Shown here piece after piece: positions 1 to 6,101 of a stretch of 8,866 bases of DNA. Under the pieces are notes generated by a model. It worked only from the letters and a program-made list of their open reading frames with translations. It did no database searches and had not been told where the DNA came from. The stretch is from JBDSTZ01 sp039927975 (GTDB taxonomy: Bacteria > Pseudomonadota > Gammaproteobacteria > Burkholderiales > Burkholderiaceae_D). The DNA lies in NCBI GenBank assembly GCA_039927975.1, contig JBDSTZ010000174.1, positions 1 through 8,866 on the forward strand, read 5' to 3'. Each line of letters starts with the position of its first letter. The stretch's first letter is position 1. The translations under genes and the position numbers were made by a program.

Positions 1-81
1 CGCATAGGTCACGCTGGGACCGCCCAAGGCCATCACCAGCATCGATGCGGAAACCGATGCGTTCCATTTCATTTTCGTCAT
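1..81 (-). CDS. Exported protein, N-terminal fragment (signal peptide only)
   Basis: The first 27 codons of a minus-strand gene run from an ATG at 81 off the left edge of the window. The peptide begins MTKMKWNASVSASMLVMALG and continues to a T-Y-A end. It has a short basic N-region (two Lys), a hydrophobic core and a small-residue end, which is a Sec-type signal peptide. The start at 81 is preceded only by a weak GAGA purine run (ATGAGACAAAAGTT before the ATG); a second in-frame ATG sits at codon 4. The mature protein is not visible, so it could be a secreted enzyme, a periplasmic protein or an outer-membrane protein. It is a separate transcription unit from the LuxR gene upstream, with 181 bp between them, and that gap carries an operator-like palindrome at 202-213. 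Confidence 0.6.
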   Translation of the reverse strand, partial: MTKMKWNASVSASMLVMALGGPSVTYA

Positions 82-86
82 AACTT

Positions 87-146
87 TTGTCTCATCCAAT
101 TCGGGCCAAGGCGCCTGCGCGCAGGGCCACCGCGTGTTGTCTCATC
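87..146. repeat. Two direct copies of TTGTCTCATC, 50 bp apart
   Basis: TTGTCTCATC occurs at 87-96 and again at 137-146 (read on the minus strand as GATGAGACAA). The first copy overlaps the presumed ribosome-binding region of the exported-protein gene. The 50-bp offset is close to five helical turns. This may be a paired regulator site or coincidence. Confidence 0.25.
114..125. repeat. 12-bp perfect palindrome CCTGCGCGCAGG
   Basis: A GC-only self-complementary sequence lies between the operator-like site and the exported-protein start. In RNA it could form a very short-looped hairpin in the 5' leader of that gene. No T-run follows on either strand, so it is not a convincing terminator for the LuxR gene. 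Such palindromes are common in GC-rich DNA. Confidence 0.25.
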
Positions 147-201
147 GTCTTACCGGCGTCGCTCGTCGGACCCCGGACCACTGTTATCCATCGCGCCATG
201 C

Positions 202-213
202 GTTATCGATAAC
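202..213. promoter_or_regulatory. Operator-like palindrome GTTATCGATAAC
   Basis: This is a perfect 12-bp palindrome with a central CG. A second GTTATC half-site lies at 183-188, in direct orientation and 19 bp away. TGTTATC at 182-188 and GATAACA at 208-214 also form a 7-bp inverted pair. A central CpG in a short perfect palindrome is typical of LacI-family operators. The strand reads GCGTTATCGATAACAT, which matches 10 of 12 fixed positions of the E. coli gluconate repressor GntR consensus ATGTTA-N4-TAACAT as I recall it. It lies about 120 bp upstream of the exported-protein start at 81. The function is inferred; no LacI-type regulator is in the window. Confidence 0.45.
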
Positions 214-262
214 ATTCGGTGATGATCGGGCCAGCCGCGAATCTCGGCATCGTCCGTTCGGA

Positions 263-1447
263 CTATGCGAAGTGCTCTTGCGCCATCGTTGAAAGACCGA
301 GCACGCCGTTCAGCAAGACCCGCACGAGTTCGCTTTGCCTGGTGACACCGGTTTTGGAAAAGATCGCGCGCAGGTGCGCGCGCGCCGTGTTGCGCAGTAT
401 GCCGAGCTTCTCGGCCGCCTCGTCGAGGCTCAGGCCGTCAAGCAATTCGATCGCCAGATGGGCTTCGGCGGGCGTGAAGTCGAATAGCTGGCGCGCGATG
501 TCGTGCGCGGGTCCCGCCAGGGTATCCGGGTCGCGCAGGAAGATCGCCACCGCCGGCCGCGCGCGCCCTTCCGACTCCTCCACCAGCGGAATGCTGCGCA
601 CCACGGCGGCGAGCCTGCGGCGCCCGGACGGGCGGCTCAGGCACATGGCGGTGACCAGCTTCGGCTGCGCGCGCGCGCTGGCCAGCAAACGGCGCAATTC
701 GCGGGTGTCGGCGGGCGTGCTGGCCGCCAGGCGCCGGTCCGCCAGTTTCAAGCCGTCGGCGCTGTTGAGCATATGGCAGGCGGTGGGGCTGGCCCGCAAC
801 AGCTGTTCGGTTTCGTCGAGCACGATCACGCCGATCTTGAGCCGCTCCAGCCCTTCCTCGTAGATCTGGCGTTGCGACTCGTTCGAATTGAGGTGCGCCG
901 TGAGCGTCATCGCCTGCCTGATGTGCGGCACGAACATGGCGAGCCGCTGCTTGTCCTCGGCACTGAACGGCGGCAAGTGCTGGAAGCGGTGAAGGCGCAG
1001 GCGCGAGATGGTGCCGGCCCGCGTGGTGATATTCACCCCCATCACATGGCGCGCATCGGTCGGCACATCGCCGCTCAGGTAATCGCGGAAAAAAGCGCTG
1101 CCTTGCCATTCGGCCTCGCTCATCATGTCCGAGACCAGCATCACGCGTTCGGGCGGCAAGTCGATGAAAGGATCGAATTTGTACCACTTGCTGCGGTACG
1201 CCAGTTGCATCGCTTCGCCGCCGTCCGGGACGCACACCAGGTAGCCGAGATCGCTCGCGGTGGAAGGCCGCACCACGATCGACGCTTTGGCGATCTGGAA
1301 ATAGGACGCCATCAGCGCGAGACAGCTGCGCCATGGATCGATTTCCTGCACCGATTGATAGACCGCGTGGATCGCCAGATTGAACAAATCGGTCCATTCG
1401 TCGGTCGCCGGCGAGATCGAAGGTGGGCGTTCCCGGTCAGAAGACAT
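263..1447 (-). CDS. LuxR-family helix-turn-helix transcriptional regulator
   Basis: A 394-aa cytoplasmic DNA-binding regulator. A C-terminal LuxR-type HTH lies at about residues 319-382 (FDFTPAEAHLAIELLDGLSL, then RNTARAHLRAIFSKTGVTRQ). This is the subtype with an N-T-A-R recognition helix and the K-T-G-V-x-R-Q-S-E-L tail. Residues 15-185 look like a GAF/autoinducer-binding-like sensor region and 195-310 like a PAS-like region; both assignments rest on length and style, not on clear motifs. There is no response-regulator receiver domain. I chose the ATG at 1447: its first 11 bases (ATGTCTTCTGA) contain the receptor stop codon, so the gene is probably translationally coupled to it. In-frame TTG (1465) and GTG (1462) starts would lie deeper inside the receptor gene; none of the three has a clear Shine-Dalgarno. 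The ligand and targets are unknown; the position suggests control linked to the receptor's substrate. Confidence 0.88.
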   Translation of the reverse strand: MSSDRERPPSISPATDEWTDLFNLAIHAVYQSVQEIDPWRSCLALMASYFQIAKASIVVRPSTASDLGYLVCVPDGGEAMQLAYRSKWYKFDPFIDLPPERVMLVSDMMSEAEWQGSAFFRDYLSGDVPTDARHVMGVNITTRAGTISRLRLHRFQHLPPFSAEDKQRLAMFVPHIRQAMTLTAHLNSNESQRQIYEEGLERLKIGVIVLDETEQLLRASPTACHMLNSADGLKLADRRLAASTPADTRELRRLLASARAQPKLVTAMCLSRPSGRRRLAAVVRSIPLVEESEGRARPAVAIFLRDPDTLAGPAHDIARQLFDFTPAEAHLAIELLDGLSLDEAAEKLGILRNTARAHLRAIFSKTGVTRQSELVRVLLNGVLGLSTMAQEHFA

Positions 1448-4313
1448 AGCGGGCTTGCACACCAAAACGTTGGTTGAGTGCCTGATAATTCATTTGATTG
1501 TGCGTATTGCCGTAGTACTGCTCATTGCGCGCGCCGGCGATATTGACGCCATCGAGCAGCAGCGACAGCTGGCGGGTCAGCGCGAAGGCGATCGAAAAGT
1601 CCAGCGTGCCGAGGGCTTTGGCAAGGATCGGCACGCCCTGCGCGCCCGAGGAGCTGGTGGTCGCGACGAAGCCGCTGCGGTAGTTGTAGGCGAGCCGAGC
1701 GGTGACTTTGCCGCGCTCGTAAATGCCGATCAGGTTGTAGCTATTTTTGGACAAGGCTTCGAGCGGCACGGTCTGGCCGGCGACCGACGACGGCGCCCGC
1801 GCATCGACATAGGTGTAATTGGCCTGCAGGCCCAGGCCGCGCCACGGCGCCGGCAGTTGGTCGAAGAATTGCTGATAGCCGATTTCGGCGCCTTTGATCC
1901 TGGCGGTGCCGGCCGACCGATAGGTCGACACGTTGTATTGTTCGCCGTTGATCACGCGCTGTTCGGCCACGGTCTGGATGAAGCCGTCGGCCAATTTGTA
2001 GAACATGCCCAGATAGGCCATCCCGCGCGCGCCGACATAGCGCTCGAGCGACAGGTCGAGGTTCTTCGACGTATAAGGCTTCAAGTTCGGATTGCCTATC
2101 TGCGCATCGCGCTGCACCTGGTTACCGATATTGAGCGCCGGATTCATGTAAGCGAAATCGAGCTGCCCCAGGGTTTTCGAGGCGGCCAGCCGCAATGAGA
2201 GGTCGTCCCGCACGCCGAGGTTGGCATTGAACGATGGCAGCACGTCGCGCCGGGTGGTGTCGACGGCCTGCCGCTCCTGCAGCCCGGCCGCATTCGCGCC
2301 AAAGGCCTCGCCATGCAAGCTGGTGGCGATATAGCGCACCCCGAGATTGCCCCGCACCGGCAGGGAGGCTAGCGCGAGGTCGAAATTGAACATCAGATAG
2401 GCGGCGGCGGTCTTTTCGCGATTGAGCCGGTCCTGGTCGCGCGTGTTCGCGTCTGTCGCGGGCAGGCCGTACAGGGCGCGCAGCGCCGCTTGCTGGCGCA
2501 CCGCGGCGCTCGAGAACGTCGGGTAGGCGCCGATGTCGGGGGACTCGGCGGCCGGGACTTGATACAGCAGCGGCGGATCGACTGTCGCCAGGGTCCGGCC
2601 GCCATTGCAGGTGTCGATGCAATAGAAGTGGACGTAACCGAATGAGCGGCGCGTGTAGTCGTTGAGGCGCACGCCGACATCGACCGAACGCAGCGCGGCG
2701 CGGTCGATACGGTGGTGTGCGTCCAGCACCAACGCGGTATTTTTCTGCGTCCCGTCGACGTCGATGGCGAGCAGATAGGCCGGGCGGTAGTTGGCGGGCT
2801 TGGTCAGGTCGATGCCCGACACCGCTACGCGCGACGGCGCGCCATCGTTGAGCGTCAGGCGCATCGATGGCACGCTGGCGCTCAGGCCCCATTCGAACAA
2901 GGTGTTGAGCACCGCCGTATCGTTGTGGCTCAGACGCGCCTTGATCGTCAGCGCGGCGCCGTCATGCCAGGTGCCGCCGATATCGTAGAGCGTCGTCTTG
3001 CGGCCTTCTTCGGCGACGGCCGAGGTGACGTTCAGGGCGTTGTCGCTGAAGGTCCCGCTGCGCAGGTTGTCGCTGCCATCGCCGTTGCGCTCGCCCCACA
3101 ACGTGAAGTCCGGGCTCGGGCTGCCGGCATACAGGCGCGCCGTCTGGAATGCGTTGCGCATCAAGTAATGGATGCCGGTGTAGTTGGCGAACAGTTGGGT
3201 ATGCGCGCCGACGCGCCACTGGAAGGCGGCGATATAGGTGTCGCGTTCGCGCTCGCCGTGGTGGCCGTTACCGGTGAACATGCCGATCGGCAGCGTGACG
3301 GCCTTGCCCGAACCGGCATAATTATCCTGGACATGGGTGCGCTGCACTTCGTTCTCGGCCTGGCCGAACATGCTGTCCGTGTGCGCCAGGTTGAGCAGCA
3401 AGCCCATCTCGCCGGCGTCGGTCGTCCAGCGCCCGCTCATCAGCGCCGACGATTGGGCGCGGGTATGGCTGCCAAGGCCAGGCGCCATTCGGTAGTCGGT
3501 GGCCTTCACCGATACGGTCGCGATCGGCCCCTTGAAATCGAAGGGCTGGCGGGTACGAATATCGACGTGGCCACCGAGGCCGCCTTCGATATCGCGGGCG
3601 GCGGAACTCTTGCTGACATCGACGCCGGCCAACACCTCAGCCGGCAAGTCCTCGAGGTCGAAGTTGCGGCCGTTATATTCGCCGGCGTGCGCACTGGCGC
3701 CGAATACTTCCAGCCCATTGAGCAATATCTTGGACTGCTTCAGGCCACGAATCGCGATCGCGCCCCCCTCCTCCATGTAGCGCTGCATCTGCACGCCGGG
3801 GATGCGCTGGGCAGCTTCCGCGATATTTTGATCCGGCAGCTTGCCGATGTCGGCCGCGACGATCGCATCGCCGATCACATCATTGTCGCGCTTCTGGTTG
3901 CGCGCGCTTTCCAGACTGGCGCGCAAACCGCTGACCAGCACCCTGGCCGGCGCTTCTTCGGGCTCGGCCGACGCGCGCGGCGTTGGCGCCGGGGGGGCGG
4001 CCGGCACCGGACGAAAAACCATCACCGCATTGGCGCCGTCGCGCACAATCTGCAAGGGCGAACCTTTCAAGAGCAGGGACAAGGCCGCTTCCGGCGCCAT
4101 CGTCCCCTTGACGGCCGGGCCTGCCAATCCCTTGACTTCGGCGACCTTGTAGATCAGTTGCACACCGGACTGTGTCGCGTAGGTGTCGATTGCCAGTTTC
4201 ATGTCGCCGGCGGGAATATTGAATTGCCGGGGCGGCGACTGCGCCAAGCCATCCATGCAGACGGCCAGCAAGCATCCGATGGCCGTCTTGCTAATATTGA
4301 AAAATAGTCTCAT
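1437..4313 (-). CDS. TonB-dependent outer-membrane receptor with STN signalling domain
   Basis: A 958-aa outer-membrane active-transport receptor driven by TonB-ExbB-ExbD. Residues 1-24 are a signal peptide (MRLFFNISKTAIGCLLAVCM, then D-G-L-A before Q-S). Residues 29-101 are an STN domain (FNIPAGDMKLAIDTYATQSG), the periplasmic module that transducer receptors use to signal to FecR-type anti-sigma factors. A Pro/Ala linker follows (102-123), then the plug at about 130-255, with ADIGKLPDQNIAEAAQRIPG and AIAIRGLKQSKILLNGLEVF. The 22-stranded barrel runs to a terminal Phe (FGVQARYVF), the usual signal for barrel assembly. The plug wording is that of the TonB-Xanthomonas/Caulobacter subfamily (TIGR01782), often tied to oligosaccharide uptake. 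The ATG at 4313 was chosen because the signal peptide starts there, with GAGAA upstream. The frame stays open to an ATG at 4379, but that adds 22 residues ahead of the signal peptide and its GGGAGG abuts the start with no spacing. The divergent sigma and anti-sigma genes supply the regulation. The substrate is not identifiable. Confidence 0.93.
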   Translation of the reverse strand: MRLFFNISKTAIGCLLAVCMDGLAQSPPRQFNIPAGDMKLAIDTYATQSGVQLIYKVAEVKGLAGPAVKGTMAPEAALSLLLKGSPLQIVRDGANAVMVFRPVPAAPPAPTPRASAEPEEAPARVLVSGLRASLESARNQKRDNDVIGDAIVAADIGKLPDQNIAEAAQRIPGVQMQRYMEEGGAIAIRGLKQSKILLNGLEVFGASAHAGEYNGRNFDLEDLPAEVLAGVDVSKSSAARDIEGGLGGHVDIRTRQPFDFKGPIATVSVKATDYRMAPGLGSHTRAQSSALMSGRWTTDAGEMGLLLNLAHTDSMFGQAENEVQRTHVQDNYAGSGKAVTLPIGMFTGNGHHGERERDTYIAAFQWRVGAHTQLFANYTGIHYLMRNAFQTARLYAGSPSPDFTLWGERNGDGSDNLRSGTFSDNALNVTSAVAEEGRKTTLYDIGGTWHDGAALTIKARLSHNDTAVLNTLFEWGLSASVPSMRLTLNDGAPSRVAVSGIDLTKPANYRPAYLLAIDVDGTQKNTALVLDAHHRIDRAALRSVDVGVRLNDYTRRSFGYVHFYCIDTCNGGRTLATVDPPLLYQVPAAESPDIGAYPTFSSAAVRQQAALRALYGLPATDANTRDQDRLNREKTAAAYLMFNFDLALASLPVRGNLGVRYIATSLHGEAFGANAAGLQERQAVDTTRRDVLPSFNANLGVRDDLSLRLAASKTLGQLDFAYMNPALNIGNQVQRDAQIGNPNLKPYTSKNLDLSLERYVGARGMAYLGMFYKLADGFIQTVAEQRVINGEQYNVSTYRSAGTARIKGAEIGYQQFFDQLPAPWRGLGLQANYTYVDARAPSSVAGQTVPLEALSKNSYNLIGIYERGKVTARLAYNYRSGFVATTSSSGAQGVPILAKALGTLDFSIAFALTRQLSLLLDGVNIAGARNEQYYGNTHNQMNYQALNQRFGVQARYVF

Positions 4314-4400
4314 GCATTCTCGTGAGCAGGCTGGATTGCCCTTCCTTGTTGAGACGAAGTGCGCGGGCAAATCCCCCATCCTCCCAGCAACTATTTTTCA
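4298..4400. repeat. 11-bp inverted repeat spanning the receptor/sigma divergent region
   Basis: TGAAAAATAGT at 4298-4308 (plus strand, inside receptor codons 2-6) recurs exactly inverted as ACTATTTTTCA at 4390-4400. Read outwards, the first copy points toward the sigma gene and the second toward the receptor gene. The GAAAAAT core resembles the A-rich -35 elements reported for FecI-type ECF promoters (GGAAAT in fecA, as I recall). I could not find a matching -10 at the right spacing for both copies. The pair may mark two ECF promoters or a binding site for another regulator. The intergenic part proper is 4314-4433. Confidence 0.4.
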
Positions 4401-4433
4401 GCAAGCTCTGCCCGAGTGTGGCATGCTATTTGA

Positions 4434-4994
4434 ATGTCGACCGAATTACATGAAGCGCTGGACAAGTGGTTTGTTCAAGAAGTGCTGCCCCTCGAACCCA
4501 TGCTGGTCGGCTTTCTCCGGCACAATTGCCGCGAATCCGACGACATCGTCGATCTGCGCCAGGACGTGTATGTGCGCGTGTACGAGGCGGCCGAAGCCGG
4601 CTTGCCCGACAGCCCCAAAGCCTTCTTGTTCGCTGTCGCTAGAAATTTGCTGATCGACCGGGCAAGGCATCGGCAGGTCGCGTCCATCGTCGGACTGGCG
4701 CCGTCGGGCGACTTGCCGGACCATGTCGATGAGTTGTCGCCCGAGCGCCACGCGATCGGCCGGCAAGATATCGCGTGCCTGGAACAAGCTTTTTCCAACC
4801 TGCCCCCCAAGTGCCGTGAAGTCGTCCAGTTGCGCAAGATCGCCGGCTTGTCGCAGCGCGATGTCGCGGCCCGCCTCGGCATCACCGAGGGAACGGTCGA
4901 AAAGCAGATTGCGAAAGGGATTCGATTTCTGTCGGCCGCGCTCGGCGGGAACGGCGCCAACTTGAAGACGATTAGCGAACACGAGGCAGCATGA
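4434..4994 (+). CDS. FecI-type ECF RNA polymerase sigma factor
   Basis: A 186-aa extracytoplasmic-function sigma factor that directs RNA polymerase to the target promoters of the surface-signalling system. Sigma region 2 spans about residues 16-82, with DDIVDLRQDVYVRVYEAAEA and FLFAVARNLLIDRARHRQ (the -10-recognition part). Sigma region 4 spans about 112-165, with FSNLPPKCREVVQLRKIAGL and then a helix-turn-helix SQRDVAARLGITEGTVEKQI. There is no sigma-1.1 or sigma-3 region, as expected for ECF factors. The ATG at 4434 is the most upstream start possible, because an in-frame TGA immediately precedes it (4431-4433). No clear Shine-Dalgarno is visible, and a TGCTATTTG sequence sits directly before the start. 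The gene overlaps fecR by ATGA, so the two are translationally coupled. Together with the STN-domain receptor it fits the FecI/FecR/FecA scheme, but the receptor is divergent rather than downstream. Confidence 0.92.
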   Translation: MSTELHEALDKWFVQEVLPLEPMLVGFLRHNCRESDDIVDLRQDVYVRVYEAAEAGLPDSPKAFLFAVARNLLIDRARHRQVASIVGLAPSGDLPDHVDELSPERHAIGRQDIACLEQAFSNLPPKCREVVQLRKIAGLSQRDVAARLGITEGTVEKQIAKGIRFLSAALGGNGANLKTISEHEAA

Positions 4995-5959
4995 GCAAGC
5001 ATCTTGAAATTGAACAGCAAGCGGCGGCGTGGCTGGCCAGGAAGGACAGCGAGCGCTGGACCGCCAGCGAACAGACGCAACTGGACCAATGGCTGGCAAT
5101 GGCAACGGCGCACCGGGTCGCCTACCTGCGCCTGGCGGCGGCCTGGCGCAAGGCGGACCGCGTGGCGCCCGCCGCGCCGCTGCCTGAAACGGCGCCGCAA
5201 GCCCTGCCCCGCTTTTCGCCGTGGCGCGTCGCCGCCGCCTTGCTCGTTACCGCAGGCGCTGCCGCGTTCTTGCTGGGTGGCCGCGCCAAGCTTGCCGAAG
5301 CGCGTTACGAAACCGCGCTTGGCGCCCACCAAATGCAGGCACTGAAGGACGGCAGCCGGCTCACATTGAACACCGCGACGCTGGTGCGCGCGCGGGTCAG
5401 CCAGACCGAGCGCACGGTCTGGCTCGACAAAGGGGAAGTCTATTTCGAGGTCGCCCACGATACCGCCCACCCGTTCGTGGTCATCGCCGGCGCAAACAGG
5501 ATCACCGTGCTCGGCACCAAATTCGCCGTCCGGCGCGACGCCGGCAAGATCGATGTGCTCGTCGTCGACGGCCGCGTGCGGGTCGAGAATGGGCAAGCTG
5601 CCGCCGATTCCGCAGTCGTGCTGGGCAAGCACCAACAGGTCGTCGCGACAGCCGCCGCCATGGTCACGTCCGAGGCAAGCGATGCCGGGATCGAACAGCG
5701 CCTCGGATGGCGCGAGGGCAAGCTCATTTTCGATCAGGCGACGCTGGGCTATGCCGCCGGCGAGTTTAACCGCTACAACAAGACCAAGCTGGTAATGGCC
5801 GACGCCGAGGCGGCCAAGGTGGAGATTGGTGGCCGCTTCGATGTCGGCAACGTCAAAGGCTTTACCCACTTATTGCAGCAAGGCTTGGGGCTTGACGTGC
5901 GCGAGAACGGCGACACGATCACCGTCGCCAGCCACCGGCCACGACGCGCCGGGCGCTGA
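4991..5959 (+). CDS. FecR-family anti-sigma factor / transmembrane signal relay
   Basis: A 322-aa inner-membrane regulator that holds the ECF sigma and receives the receptor signal in the periplasm. Residues 8-56 are the cytoplasmic sigma-binding DUF4880-type region (AAAWLARKDSERWTASEQTQ, then L-D-Q-W-L and H-R-V-A-Y-L-R). One transmembrane helix lies at about 79-96 (WRVAAALLVTAGAAAFLLGG). The FecR domain follows at about 103-200 (VWLDKGEVYFEVAHDTAHPF, TVLGTKFAVRRDAG, VLVVDGRVRVENG). A C-terminal DUF4974/STN-like module at about 246-313 (IGGRFDVGNVKGFTHLLQQG) is the expected contact for the receptor STN domain. Gly175-Thr176 in VLGTKF matches the Gly-Thr at which Pseudomonas FoxR cleaves itself, so autoproteolytic maturation is possible. 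The start overlaps the sigma stop by ATGA, with GAGG five bases upstream. Its 3' end faces the dehydrogenase gene. Confidence 0.93.
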   Translation: MSKHLEIEQQAAAWLARKDSERWTASEQTQLDQWLAMATAHRVAYLRLAAAWRKADRVAPAAPLPETAPQALPRFSPWRVAAALLVTAGAAAFLLGGRAKLAEARYETALGAHQMQALKDGSRLTLNTATLVRARVSQTERTVWLDKGEVYFEVAHDTAHPFVVIAGANRITVLGTKFAVRRDAGKIDVLVVDGRVRVENGQAAADSAVVLGKHQQVVATAAAMVTSEASDAGIEQRLGWREGKLIFDQATLGYAAGEFNRYNKTKLVMADAEAAKVEIGGRFDVGNVKGFTHLLQQGLGLDVRENGDTITVASHRPRRAGR

Positions 5960-6020
5960 TGGCGCGACCTGCCGGCAGATAGCGACCCGTCAGGCGTGGA
6001 TCGGGCGGCGCCGATTGCGT
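5960..6020. other. Short convergent intergenic gap
   Basis: There are 61 bp between the fecR stop and the TGA that would end the full-length dehydrogenase frame. It holds a 10-bp palindrome CTGCCGGCAG (5969-5978) and a weak ATCGG...CCGAT hairpin around 5999-6014. Neither is followed by a T-run on either strand, so I do not call a terminator. Confidence 0.4.
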
Positions 6021-6101
6021 TCACCGTGGCAGCGCATACACCGCCAGTTGGTCGCCCACCTGGTCCTTGATAATTGGATTGCCGCCGGCCACGAAAGCGA
6101 C
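6021..6101 (-). pseudogene. Orphaned in-frame C-terminus of the PQQ dehydrogenase
   Basis: Immediately after the TAG at 6102-6104, the same frame continues for 26 codons and ends at a TGA (6021-6023). It begins VAFVAGGNPIIK and ends GDQLAVYALPR. This matches the family C-terminus (E. coli Gcd: VVISAGGHG...GDYIVAYALP, from memory) in both spacing and motif, including the AGG(N/H) turn and the YALP end. Reading through the TAG gives 777 aa, close to the 796 aa of E. coli Gcd. The segment is therefore dehydrogenase coding sequence separated by one nonsense codon and not an independent gene. Confidence 0.88.

Noticed and set aside
503..1477. Plus-strand open frame antisense to the LuxR regulator
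   Set aside because: Arg/His/Gly-rich without motifs; the minus strand encodes a convincing LuxR HTH protein over the same bases.
2712..4307. Long plus-strand open frame antisense to the TonB-dependent receptor
   Set aside because: Its product is rich in Arg, Gly, His and Ala with no recognisable domain, while the opposite strand encodes a complete receptor with signal peptide, STN, plug and C-terminal Phe. Long antisense frames are expected in GC-rich genes.
4424..4432. TGCTATTTG as an extended -10 giving a leaderless sigma-factor mRNA
   Set aside because: It would place the -10 directly against the start codon, so transcription would begin inside the gene. It is a weak match and no -35 fits.
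4314..4433. Fur box in the divergent region, as expected if the system were iron-regulated
   Set aside because: The best stretch (GAGAATGCATGAGACTATT, near the receptor start) matches the 19-bp Fur consensus at only about half its positions, which is not meaningful.
4475..5869. Minus-strand open frame antisense to the sigma factor and fecR
   Set aside because: Both sense-strand genes show full family domain order and ATGA coupling. The antisense product has no recognisable features.
5960..6020. Rho-independent terminator between the convergent fecR and dehydrogenase genes
   Set aside because: Only short GC palindromes are present, with no T-run on either strand.
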